From Psychrobacter glaciei (GTDB taxonomy: Bacteria > Pseudomonadota > Gammaproteobacteria > Pseudomonadales > Moraxellaceae): a stretch of DNA of 64,000 nt. The notes beneath the pieces were generated by a model that saw nothing but the letters and a program-made list of their open reading frames with translations, did no database searches and was not told the origin of the DNA. Both the position numbers and the translations under genes were made by a program. This document shows, piece by piece, positions 30,002 through 38,291 of the stretch. Every line of letters starts with the position of its first letter. Position 1 is the stretch's first letter. The stretch spans positions 62,001-126,000 of the forward strand of contig NZ_BMZR01000002.1 of the NCBI RefSeq assembly GCF_014652895.1. Direction: 5' to 3'.

Positions 30002-30469
30002 ATGAGCCAAATTTTAGATGATATCGATAAAGCTATTTTAAATCTATTACAAGACGATGCGACCTTGCCATTAAAAACGGTGGCAGAACAAGTGCATGTG
30101 TCTATCGCTACTGCCCAGCGCCGTATCCAAGCATTAATCAGCAACGGCGTCATTACCAAGCAGGTCGCTATCGTTGACCCAAATAAGGTGGGTTACGGAC
30201 TGACTGCCGTGGTGATGATAGAGATGGCGCGCTCAAATACTTCGATGCAGCATCGATTTGAGCGCTTGATGAATACACAGCCACAGGTCATGAGCTGCTA
30301 TGAAGTGTCAGGTGACGCGGATTTTATGTTGATGGTCAATGCCAAAAATATGAGTGATTACCATCGATTCACGACAGGTTTGCTCACTTATGAGAATAAT
30401 GTGCGCAACTTTAAAAGCCAATTTGTGATGAATTTCACTAAAAGTGGTACAAAGATTTTATTGGATTGA
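30002..30469 (+). CDS. Lrp/AsnC-family transcriptional regulator
   Basis: 155 residues from the ATG with AAGGGAGAAC just upstream; an earlier in-frame ATG at 29972 lacks such a site. N-terminal helix-turn-helix (LPLKTVAEQVHVSIATAQRR, residues about 23-42), linker, and a RAM effector-binding domain (GYGLTAVVMIEMA ... SCYEVSGDADFMLMV). Such proteins sense amino acids and often regulate the neighbouring transporter, here the divergent RarD-type permease. Its 82-bp 3' end is duplicated at 32854-32935, beyond the amt module. Confidence 0.94.
   Translation: MSQILDDIDKAILNLLQDDATLPLKTVAEQVHVSIATAQRRIQALISNGVITKQVAIVDPNKVGYGLTAVVMIEMARSNTSMQHRFERLMNTQPQVMSCYEVSGDADFMLMVNAKNMSDYHRFTTGLLTYENNVRNFKSQFVMNFTKSGTKILLD
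30388..30469 (+). repeat. 82-bp direct repeat, copy 1 (lrp 3' end)
   Basis: The last 82 bases of the lrp-type gene are nearly identical to 32854-32935, differing by three internal substitutions and a stop-codon change (TGA to TAG). The two copies are direct and flank 2,384 bp carrying the amt module. Confidence 0.9.
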
Positions 30470-30586
30470 CGCTAGCATGATGATTTGTTTGCGATGAATA
30501 GAATTTTTATAAAATATTAAAATTGAGCGTTAGAGCGCGTCATGAACTAGCATAGGAACTCCTTCATAACGCGCCCCAGCACTAGA

Positions 30587-31210
30587 TCAAAACAGCTTTT
30601 CGACCACTGCTTTTGGATGACGTTGTTTGGCAATCTCCGCCACCTGAAATAAGATGTTATCGGCCTCAACGGGCCCTGCAATATCGCACAGGCAGACGTA
30701 AGCCAGTTGAACCACATTGTTTAAAATATACATGTCATCGGGTACTACAGGACGACCACCATCTAAAAACTGACTAATGTTAAGCGTATGCCCTTTGAAG
30801 GTGCGTTCTTTCGAAACAGTTTGGTGCAAGGTTTGAAACAGACTGCGATTATCTGGTGCGGTCAATTGATTGCTAAACGCTTCCATTACCGTATAAAATG
30901 CTTGAACCGCTTCGGATTCAGACTTTTGTCCATTAACCGTCTTAGCCTCAGTAACTGCCTCAGTCAATTGATGACTGTCTGCTTGCATCGTATCCCAAAA
31001 ACCTTTACGAATATCAGACTTATAGGCTTTTAGCTCAGGATAGCGTCTCGTTGCCTCCAAAACGCACTGCTGCATCATTTTTACGGAAACCGTAGAATAC
31101 TGTCGCCATTGAGCCGTGAGAAGCAAGACTTCCTCAGGATTTAAATATTTTGCCAGTACTATCGCCATCGCGGACACGGTTCGTTCTACTGATTGAGTTT
31201 TAATAGTCAT
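30587..31210 (-). CDS. Unknown protein encoded directly after amt
   Basis: 207 residues, mostly helical by eye, without signal peptide, membrane segment or motif I recognise. Start supported by GGAGAAAACTG before the ATG. It begins 10 bases after the amt stop, so the two are co-transcribed. In most bacteria the gene next to amt encodes the PII protein GlnK; this protein has no T-loop or other PII features. It contains one CLCD-type cysteine pair (residues about 174-178). I cannot assign a function. Confidence 0.75.
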   Translation of the reverse strand: MTIKTQSVERTVSAMAIVLAKYLNPEEVLLLTAQWRQYSTVSVKMMQQCVLEATRRYPELKAYKSDIRKGFWDTMQADSHQLTEAVTEAKTVNGQKSESEAVQAFYTVMEAFSNQLTAPDNRSLFQTLHQTVSKERTFKGHTLNISQFLDGGRPVVPDDMYILNNVVQLAYVCLCDIAGPVEADNILFQVAEIAKQRHPKAVVEKLF

Positions 31211-31220
31211 CAGTTTTCTC

Positions 31221-32600
31221 CTATAAATGCCGCTCTGTTAAACTTTTAGAATCAAACATCTGCTTTTGAAACTCGGGATAGCCTATCTCTGCATGCTCGG
31301 TATAGTCAAGGCCACGTTGCTCGTGGAGGCGACTGGCTTTTAAGCCGAAAGTCATATCAATGAGTTTATACATCACCAAACCTAAGCCCAAGGCCCAAGC
31401 GAGCGCCACACCCACACCTAGGGCTTGCACACCCAAGCGTGATAAGTTGAACAAATCCCCTGAATAGAACAATCCGGCCGCCAGTGTGCCCCATGCCCCG
31501 CCAAAGCCATGAACCGCAACTGCTGATACCACATCGTCGATTTTTAGCTTCAATAAAGCTTGGGTCGCTAGGATATAGACCACTGAGGCGATCGCACCAA
31601 TGATAATTGCGAACACAGGCGTCGTCGTTGCACACCCTGCAGTAATGGATACTAGACCGATTAAACTGGCGTTGACACTATCGCTGAGCAAAATAGCTTT
31701 GTCTAAAACCCTCGATATGATCATATAGCTCACCACAGCACTGACAGCTGCGACGAAAGTATTGACTGCTATCAAACCAATATTCCCAGTAATTGATAAT
31801 GTCGAACCGGCATTGAACCCGAACCAACCGAACCACAATATAAAGCCGCCAAGAGCCAGTAACGTCATGTTATGTCCTGCTATCAATCTAGGCGTGCCAT
31901 CAGGTGCAAAACGTCCCAATCTCGGGCCAATGACCAAAATACCAGCCAGCGCCAACCAACCTCCAATAGAATGCACAACGGTAGAACCCGCAAAATCAAT
32001 AAAACCAAGCTCGGTAAGCCAGCCTGTACCACCAAAATAACCACCCCAAACCCAACTGGCGAACACCGGATAGATAAGCAGGCAAATAAGACAGGCGGCT
32101 ACCGCGTACCCAATAAATGACACGCGCTCCGCCATAGCGCCACTAGCAATCGTCACCGCTGTCGCTGCAAACATCATCTGAAAAAACATTAGTGCCCAAT
32201 CAAGGTTAGACAGCTCTACTGGCATAAAATGATCAGTACCAAAAAACCCAGAGTCATTGGTGCCCATCATTAGCCCAAAACCTACCAAATAAAACGCCAG
32301 ACCACCAATACACATATCAGTATAGTTTTTCATCATCACATTCACAGCATTCTTCGCCCGTACTGAGCCACTCTCTAGCAAGGCAAATCCTGCCTGCATA
32401 AAGAACACCAATACTCCGCCCCATATAATCCAAGCAATGTTTTGATATTCGAGCAATTGCGTCACCGTTAATGTGGCCTCCTCAGCAGAATTGGCACTAT
32501 TGGTTGCCCCAGCCAGTAAACCGATCATCAACAGGATCTTGAATAATGACGACTTAAATAAAACAGATATCGCATCCAGCCTAAAAGATAATTTCTTCAC
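31221..32600 (-). CDS. amt: Ammonium transporter of the Amt/MEP/Rh family
   Basis: 459 residues from the GTG at 32600, preceded by GGAGAAG; the upstream TTG at 32618 lacks a site. A signal-like N-terminus (LFKILLMIGLLAGATNSANSA) fits the cleaved leader of several Amt proteins. About eleven membrane segments follow, with the pore blocks WGGVLVFFMQAGFALLESG, DFAGSTVVHSIGGWLALAG, the FGWFGFNAGS motif and VHGFGGAWGTLAAGLF. The cytoplasmic tail ends RGLDYTEHAEIGYPEF. A sigma-54 type -24/-12 site lies at 32697-32712, so nitrogen control is likely. The unknown gene 30587-31210 follows. Confidence 0.95.
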   Translation of the reverse strand: MKKLSFRLDAISVLFKSSLFKILLMIGLLAGATNSANSAEEATLTVTQLLEYQNIAWIIWGGVLVFFMQAGFALLESGSVRAKNAVNVMMKNYTDMCIGGLAFYLVGFGLMMGTNDSGFFGTDHFMPVELSNLDWALMFFQMMFAATAVTIASGAMAERVSFIGYAVAACLICLLIYPVFASWVWGGYFGGTGWLTELGFIDFAGSTVVHSIGGWLALAGILVIGPRLGRFAPDGTPRLIAGHNMTLLALGGFILWFGWFGFNAGSTLSITGNIGLIAVNTFVAAVSAVVSYMIISRVLDKAILLSDSVNASLIGLVSITAGCATTTPVFAIIIGAIASVVYILATQALLKLKIDDVVSAVAVHGFGGAWGTLAAGLFYSGDLFNLSRLGVQALGVGVALAWALGLGLVMYKLIDMTFGLKASRLHEQRGLDYTEHAEIGYPEFQKQMFDSKSLTERHL

Positions 32601-32696
32601 ACACTTCTCTCCAAACAATTATTCAGCAAATCAACATCTATTAATGCTCTACTCTTGCTAATCCATATAGACAAGTAGGCTCTAATAAAGAGAGAG

Positions 32697-32712
32697 AGCA
32701 AAACGTATGCCA
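32697..32712 (-). promoter_or_regulatory. Predicted sigma-54 (-24/-12) promoter of amt
   Basis: The minus strand reads TGGCATACGTTTTGCT, with GG and GC separated by exactly 10 bases as in the consensus TGGCAC-N5-TTGCW. It lies about 97 bases before the GTG start of amt. I could not identify a convincing NtrC site upstream. Confidence 0.6.
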
Positions 32713-32853
32713 AAATGCACTTTTTTCGTGAGGGAAATCACACTGCAATACTAAAATAGAAGCCCCCAGTATAAAGACCGTCTTTAGACCTACCGTCACC
32801 CCTAATACTAAATCTGGATTAGAATTAATCAACTATCCCATTTTGAATCATAT

Positions 32854-32935
32854 TTATGAGAATAATGTGCGCAATTTTAAAAGCCAATTTGTGATGAATT
32901 TTACTAAAAGTGGTGCAAAGATTTTATTGGATTAG
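32854..32935 (+). pseudogene. Isolated lrp 3' end fragment (direct repeat copy 2)
   Basis: 82 bp almost identical to the last 27 codons of the lrp-type gene (30388-30469), keeping the frame to a TAG stop. The sequence before it shows no further similarity to lrp, so this is not a full gene copy. It may be a scar of a duplication or of an insertion of the amt module next to lrp. Confidence 0.85.
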
Positions 32936-33077
32936 CAATCTCGACAAGCATTGGTTATTGAGTTAATTAAAAGTAGCTAAGTCGCGCTCAAACAAGGTAC
33001 GATACCAACGAAAGTTTGGCCATAAACAATAGATACCACCTCAATAGTCCGTCGGTAGTAGACAAGGAAGCCTTAGC

Positions 33078-33836
33078 ATGACTAAAAATACCCGTGCCAT
33101 TAAAAAAGAAGAAAGTAATAATCCAGCACTAAAGGCATTAAGCTTCAAAACAGTGATAACAGGGGCGTCACTCGCAGCATTGCTCATCACCTCAGGCTGT
33201 GCCACCAGTTCATTATTAGACAGTGACAATCGAGTCAACACCACAACGACTAAGAGTGTGTTGTCTGAAGATCAAATTGTGGCTTTTGGTCGTCCTGCAC
33301 AGGCATTGCCAAAAACGCCAAATGCGACAATGGTGATCGTCGGTGAAAAGAACAGCTATGTGCTGACCCAAGGCGGGACGGAAATGGTCAATTTACTCAC
33401 CAATCTGACGCCAAAGAACATCCAAGTCGATAATGACATGAGCTTTTCTGTGCCCAATAATGACGGCTATTTTCAAGGAGAAATGAAGCTTTCTTACGCC
33501 AAACTAAAAGATGAGTTTAAACGTTCTGATTACCAGTTCTTTTTGCAAAATAATGGTCGCGAATGCACCTCAGCAAGCGATCAACGTATTCAAGCTCAGC
33601 GCTTTTGCTTTAGCGTTCCTGTCAAAGGCGCTATCTATCCGCAGGTCAGCAATTTAAGCCTAATTCAGTCGAACTATCGCGCCTTGACCAAACCTTATAT
33701 GGTTAGCTTTCATACAAAGACACAGCAAGACCAAATCACTCGTAGTGGCGCAAATACGGCGCAAAAATTGGTCTTATTACCCTTTGCCCTAGCTTTTGAT
33801 GTTGTGACTTTCCCATTGCAATTGTTAGACAATTAA
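33078..33836 (+). CDS. Predicted lipoprotein of unknown function
   Basis: 252 residues. A basic N-terminus is followed by a hydrophobic segment ending in a lipobox (LLITSGC, Cys41), so it should be lipid-anchored. The mature protein is Asn/Gln-rich, has one Cys pair (RECTSASDQRIQAQRFC, about residues 163-180) and ends in a hydrophobic tail LLPFALAFDVVTFPLQLLDN that may touch the membrane. I do not recognise the family. It stands alone between the lrp fragment and ygiQ. Confidence 0.75.
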   Translation: MTKNTRAIKKEESNNPALKALSFKTVITGASLAALLITSGCATSSLLDSDNRVNTTTTKSVLSEDQIVAFGRPAQALPKTPNATMVIVGEKNSYVLTQGGTEMVNLLTNLTPKNIQVDNDMSFSVPNNDGYFQGEMKLSYAKLKDEFKRSDYQFFLQNNGRECTSASDQRIQAQRFCFSVPVKGAIYPQVSNLSLIQSNYRALTKPYMVSFHTKTQQDQITRSGANTAQKLVLLPFALAFDVVTFPLQLLDN

Positions 33837-33895
33837 AAAACTTGTCAGCCAATGCATTGATTACTTCCTGACTCATACTAACTCATAATCTAAAG

Positions 33896-33930
33896 CAAGA
33901 ATGGTTCTGCATTTCCCAAAACCATTCTTG
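33896..33930. terminator. Hairpin after the lipoprotein gene
   Basis: Perfect 11-bp stem CAAGAATGGTT / AACCATTCTTG with a 13-base loop. The U-tract (TTG) is poor, so terminator function is moderate. The rest of the 273-bp gap to ygiQ shows nothing else. Confidence 0.5.
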
Positions 33931-34109
33931 TTGATAGGCTGATAGATTGTCTTACACTATCAATAACTTATCGCCAATCGCCCCTCATAGAATAGGTCGC
34001 ATAGTGAAGGCAATTCATGTTAAAATGAGCGCTTTTAAATTCGCCTTTATTATCAGTGAGTAATAAGGGACGTATTTTTAGTGCCATTTTCTAATTAACA
34101 GGTCCGCCC

Positions 34110-36539
34110 ATGTCTGCCGATACCATTGCCCGCACTGCCTTTAAGCAAGGCACCAAGCCACTTTATGATTATGACAAACATTGGGCGAGCTGCTACGAGC
34201 CTGCGCCTTATCTACCGATGAGCCGTAAAGAGATGGACGATCTGGGCTGGGATGCTTGTGACGTCATCATCATCTCAGGTGATGCCTATGTCGATCATCC
34301 AAGTTTTGGTATGGCGATTATCGGTCGCTTGTTAGAAGCACAAGGCTTCCGCGTCGGTATCATTGCTCAGCCAGATTGGAAGAGCAAAGACGCCTTTATG
34401 GAACTGGGTAAGCCTGTCTATGCCTATGGCGTGACGGCGGGTAACATGGACAGCATGATCAACCGCTACACGGCAGATCGCAAAATCCGTAGCGATGACG
34501 CTTACTCACCAGGTAATGTCGCTAATAAACGTCCCGACCGTGCTGCTATCGTTTATAGCCAGCGCTGCCGCGAAGCTTATCCTGATGTACCGATTATCCT
34601 AGGCGGTATTGAAGGCAGCTTACGCCGTATCGCGCATTATGACTATTGGTCAGATAAAGTCCGTCGTAGTATCTTGCTGGATGCCCGTGCTGACGTCTTA
34701 TTGTATGGTAATGCTGAACGCGCTATCGTCGATGTGGTGCATGGCTTGTCAAAAGGCTATAGCTTTGAGCAAATGAGTAAATTGCGTGGTACGTCTTATC
34801 TGTTGACACCGACACGCCGCCATTGGCAAGCTGGCATGACCGAAGTTGCCAGTAATGATGTCGATACCGTCGGCCGTGTCGATCCTATTATTAATCCATA
34901 TGTGATGACTGAAGATATCGATAGCTGCTCAATCGAGCAAGACAAACCTAGCGACTCACCCGTTGGTCAAGCCATGACTGGAATGTCTGCTCAGTATCAA
35001 GGCTTTGTCGCGGAACCTGTCACCAATAAAGTCATCAACGCTGAACAAGTCGATGAAGAAACGCAAGTAGTACAAATGCGTGGCTTTAATAAGCCCATGA
35101 CGGCGCGTAAACATAAACTCAAAATGCCACCACGTGAGCAAACGGTGATTCGACTGCCTGATTATGAGCACGTCAAATCTGACCCTGTGCTTTATGCCCA
35201 TGCCAGCCGTATTTTGCATCTGGAAACCAATCCAGGGAACGCTCGTGCGCTGGTACAGCGTCATAGTAGCGGTGCTGGTAACTCGCACACTTCGATTGAC
35301 GTGTGGCTGAATCCACCACCGATTCCACTCTCAACCGAAGAGATGGACTACGTGTTTGACTTGCCGTATGCCCGCCTGCCACATCCAAGCTATGGCGATG
35401 CGCGCATCCCTGCTTATGACATGATTAAGTTTTCGGTCAATATCATGCGCGGCTGTTTTGGTGGTTGTACATTCTGCTCGATCACTGAGCACGAAGGCCG
35501 CATTATTCAAAGCCGCTCAGAAGACTCTATCTTGCGTGAAGTGGAAGCGATTCGTGATACTGCACCTAACTTTACTGGCGTAATATCTGACCTTGGTGGC
35601 CCAACGGCTAATATGTATCGTCTCAGCTGTAAAGATGAAACGATTGAAAAGAACTGCCGCAAGCCGTCTTGCGTCTATCCTGATGTCTGCGAAAACTTGA
35701 TTACCGATCACAGTAATTTAACCAAGCTGTATCGCAAAGCACGTGATATCAAAGGCGTGAAAAAAATCCTTATTGCCTCAGGTCTGCGTTATGACTTGGC
35801 AGTAAAAGACCCTGAATACGTCAAAGAATTGGTCAGTCATCATGTCGGTGGTTATCTAAAAATCGCCCCTGAGCACTCTGAAGAAGGCGTGCTATCGAAG
35901 ATGATGAAGCCGGGCATGGGCAGCTATGATAAATTCAAAGCCATGTTTGAGCAGTACAGTCAAGAAGCAGGTAAAGAGCAATATCTGATTCCTTACTTTA
36001 TTGCCGCGCATCCAGGCACGAAAGATGAAGATATGATGAACCTTGCGCTTTGGCTAAAAAGTCACGGCTACCGTGCTGACCAAGTGCAGGCATTTTATCC
36101 AAGCCCGATGGCGACAGCGACCACCATGTATCACACCCATAAAGATCCGCTACATAAGGTCAGTCGTGATGAAGGTGACATGGATATCGTCAAATCTGGC
36201 AAGCAGCGTAAATTGCACAAAGCCTTTTTGCGCTTCCATGACCCAAAAAACTGGGTAATGTTGCGTAAAGCATTGCAAGATATGGGTCGTAGCGATTTGA
36301 TTGGTAAAAATCGTGGTTGCTTGATTCCACCATTTAACGCCAGTTTAGAAGGTCGCGATGCCGCACAAGACAGTTACCAATCGGCGCGCAAAAAGAACAG
36401 CCGCTTAGGTAATGATTCGGTGAAGCGCAGCAATGGCTCAATCAATAACAATGTCGTTAGTAAGAATACCAAAAAGAAAGTGAGCAAAGGTAATTTCCAG
36501 ACACAGCATACGGGTCTGCCACCACGCAAAACTAAGTAA
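34110..36539 (+). CDS. YgiQ-family radical SAM protein
   Basis: 809 residues. The N-terminal cobalamin-binding-like part contains [21 protein letters not shown] and an [20 protein letters not shown] block. The radical SAM core has the cluster motif CFGGCTFC (near residue 452-459) and a further Cys set ([12 protein letters not shown]). It ends in a basic Lys/Arg/Asn-rich tail that looks disordered. The molecular function of YgiQ is not settled. A roughly 90-residue acidic, Gln-rich insert lies between residues about 265 and 345, before the [18 protein letters not shown] segment. Single gene with a long terminator behind it. Confidence 0.93.
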   Translation: MSADTIARTAFKQGTKPLYDYDKHWASCYEPAPYLPMSRKEMDDLGWDACDVIIISGDAYVDHPSFGMAIIGRLLEAQGFRVGIIAQPDWKSKDAFMELGKPVYAYGVTAGNMDSMINRYTADRKIRSDDAYSPGNVANKRPDRAAIVYSQRCREAYPDVPIILGGIEGSLRRIAHYDYWSDKVRRSILLDARADVLLYGNAERAIVDVVHGLSKGYSFEQMSKLRGTSYLLTPTRRHWQAGMTEVASNDVDTVGRVDPIINPYVMTEDIDSCSIEQDKPSDSPVGQAMTGMSAQYQGFVAEPVTNKVINAEQVDEETQVVQMRGFNKPMTARKHKLKMPPREQTVIRLPDYEHVKSDPVLYAHASRILHLETNPGNARALVQRHSSGAGNSHTSIDVWLNPPPIPLSTEEMDYVFDLPYARLPHPSYGDARIPAYDMIKFSVNIMRGCFGGCTFCSITEHEGRIIQSRSEDSILREVEAIRDTAPNFTGVISDLGGPTANMYRLSCKDETIEKNCRKPSCVYPDVCENLITDHSNLTKLYRKARDIKGVKKILIASGLRYDLAVKDPEYVKELVSHHVGGYLKIAPEHSEEGVLSKMMKPGMGSYDKFKAMFEQYSQEAGKEQYLIPYFIAAHPGTKDEDMMNLALWLKSHGYRADQVQAFYPSPMATATTMYHTHKDPLHKVSRDEGDMDIVKSGKQRKLHKAFLRFHDPKNWVMLRKALQDMGRSDLIGKNRGCLIPPFNASLEGRDAAQDSYQSARKKNSRLGNDSVKRSNGSINNNVVSKNTKKKVSKGNFQTQHTGLPPRKTK

Positions 36540-36606
36540 CTAATTCCGCTGACCAAACTTATAAAGTGAACTTGGTCAGCGACAGCTTAGGTATCCTTAT
36601 CAATAA

Positions 36607-36644
36607 AAATCGCCCATCGGCTCTCAAGCTGATGGGCGATTTTT
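36607..36644 (+). terminator. Terminator of ygiQ
   Basis: A long stem ATCGCCCATCGGCT / AGCTGATGGGCGAT (one mismatch) with a 4-base loop, then TTTTT. It lies 68 bases past the stop of the radical SAM gene. Confidence 0.88.
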
Positions 36645-37042
36645 ATTTGCCTAGGTAATTGTGAGTGTCTATAGTCAGTGAAAAAGTCAGTGAAAAGTAA
36701 TATCGACACATGACGCACTGGTGATATCAATTTTTCTTGCTTGCTTGCTTGCTGTGCCTGTGCCTGTACCTGTGCAGACAAAGGCTACAAAAAATTAATA
36801 TCAGCAGCATCGTATTTTTTTTGGGGTATTTTAACTATGGGGCGTCCCCTAAATGACTTATTATCCGAATAACGTCTCACTTAAATTAGAAATTACATTA
36901 GTCATCGGTTAAGTAAGAAAGCTAATAGGTAACAAACAATTTCTAACATTGTGCTGACTGTATTTTCGCTACTATGGCGCCATATGCTTAACGCATTATT
37001 AAGAACAGTTAAATGAATCAAGTTAATACTTTGGAGAAAACG
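36645..37042. other. Gene-free gap with short tandem repeats
   Basis: After the ygiQ terminator there is a CTTG-type tetranucleotide array (near 36737-36752) and TGCCTG-type hexamers (near 36752-36776), then AT-rich sequence up to the next lipoprotein gene. A GGCGTCCCC-type GC patch occurs near 36840. No gene is seen, and no promoter could be fixed. Confidence 0.4.
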
Positions 37043-37453
37043 ATGAAAACGATAACTAAAATTGTAACCGCCCTACCAGCCCTTGCCCTACTGAGTGCTT
37101 GCGCCACTACCGCACCGACTACCCCAGATACCACTGACACCCTTGTTCCAGAAAAAGTGACAGCCGCTTATGATCGTATGGCATCAGCGCCTTATACTTG
37201 TACTGATGACAGCAAAATCATGGCAAAGCAGTCTATTAATAAAAAACAAGTGATGCTAAACGCGACATTGCCTAAAGCAAATTGGGCAGATCAACCAATC
37301 ATCTTAAATGGTGAGGTAAAAGGCGATGTAGCAAGTTACGTCAATGAATCAAATCCAGAAGCTGTCTATGCATGGCACATGAAAGGCGACAAAGGTATCT
37401 TTGCCATCAAATGGGCAAATGGTAAAGAATACCAAGTAAACTGCCAAATATAG
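37043..37453 (+). CDS. Small lipoprotein of unknown function
   Basis: 136 residues from the ATG preceded by TTGGAGAAAACG; an in-frame ATG at 37013 lacks a site. Lipobox ALLSAC gives Cys20. A Thr/Pro linker follows, then a compact domain bounded by two cysteines (YTCTDD ... YQVNCQI). The two-Cys beta layout loosely resembles lysozyme-inhibitor (MliC-like) folds, but I see no decisive motif, so I leave it unnamed. A terminator hairpin follows at 37500-37533. Confidence 0.75.
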   Translation: MKTITKIVTALPALALLSACATTAPTTPDTTDTLVPEKVTAAYDRMASAPYTCTDDSKIMAKQSINKKQVMLNATLPKANWADQPIILNGEVKGDVASYVNESNPEAVYAWHMKGDKGIFAIKWANGKEYQVNCQI

Positions 37454-37499
37454 TCAGTAGCCACAAGCAAAAGCTATCATAAATAGTAAATAAATAAGC

Positions 37500-37533
37500 G
37501 AAAAAACAGTCATCCTATGGTGGCTGTTTTTTT
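37500..37533 (+). terminator. Terminator after the small lipoprotein gene
   Basis: AAAAAACAGTCATCC pairs imperfectly with GGTGGCTGTTTTTTT over a short loop, giving a T7 run. Confidence 0.65.
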
Positions 37534-37689
37534 GTGCGCATTTTTTAAGAATATACCAGTTGCTTCGATATTTTCATATTCAATATTTTTACAACAGGCG
37601 CTCGTTTGCTGCATTTCGCTAGAGAACCATACAGAAAGCTGTCAAACTAGGGCATATTAATCATGACCAATAATAAAAAGGATAACTCG

Positions 37690-38241
37690 ATGGCTAAGCG
37701 TCTGATAAGTATGATGGCAATTGCAAGTATATGGGCGCTGACAGGCTGCAATAACGCTGCCGATTCTGTTGATGCTACCGACCAAACCCCTGAGGCAGCA
37801 GCAACAGAAGCAAACTCATCGACGCCAAAAGGCGAACCAGCAGCCGATGCGATAGACTGGTCATTGGTAGACAGTGGTGAAAAGCCTGCTGATCCCACTA
37901 ACTATCAGTATCCGTTTGCGCTCGATAGTCAAAACGTCCGTGATTATGCGGATTACTTCAAAGTGGATGCTGCGACTGCTCAACACAACCTCACAATAAG
38001 TATGGCAAGTAACGAAGCACTATCGAAAGCCTTGGATCAGCTGAGTGAGACCTATGTCTCACATGAAGTAACCGATGGCAATGAGATGACGCTTATCATT
38101 CATACCACGCCCGATGTCGCTGCTAGCAGCTACGATTATGTGCTGTCTGATGACTTTGCTAAAGGGTTAGTGCTACCTATCGTGATACAGCCAGATGGTA
38201 AGAAAGGTGATGCGAAGGCGCATAGTGAGATGGTGGAGTAG
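37690..38241 (+). CDS. Predicted lipoprotein, Asp/Ala-rich
   Basis: 183 residues from the ATG at 37690, preceded by AAGGATAACTCG; the earlier in-frame ATG at 37663 would make the signal atypically long. Lipobox WALTGC gives Cys20. A 30-residue Ala/Asp/Thr/Glu linker follows, then a globular part (about 60-175) with repeated acidic motifs. Function unknown. It is the second lipoprotein in a row on this strand, separated from the first by a terminator. Confidence 0.72.
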   Translation: MAKRLISMMAIASIWALTGCNNAADSVDATDQTPEAAATEANSSTPKGEPAADAIDWSLVDSGEKPADPTNYQYPFALDSQNVRDYADYFKVDAATAQHNLTISMASNEALSKALDQLSETYVSHEVTDGNEMTLIIHTTPDVAASSYDYVLSDDFAKGLVLPIVIQPDGKKGDAKAHSEMVE

Positions 38242-38246
38242 AAGTT

Positions 38247-38283
38247 AATAGCGTGTGTTTTTATTTATATGACACACGCTATT
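38247..38283. terminator. Inverted repeat between lipoprotein and AT-rich accessory gene
   Basis: An 11-bp stem AATAGCGTGTG / CACACGCTATT with a 15-base loop lies between convergent genes. Only short T-runs follow on either side, so it is a possible but imperfect terminator. Confidence 0.5.
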
Positions 38284-38291
38284 AAAGAAGA

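Noticed and set aside
32717..32740. Possible NtrC site upstream of the sigma-54 promoter
   Set aside because: GCAC and GTG occur, but with 7 bases between them instead of the 9 expected between half-sites.
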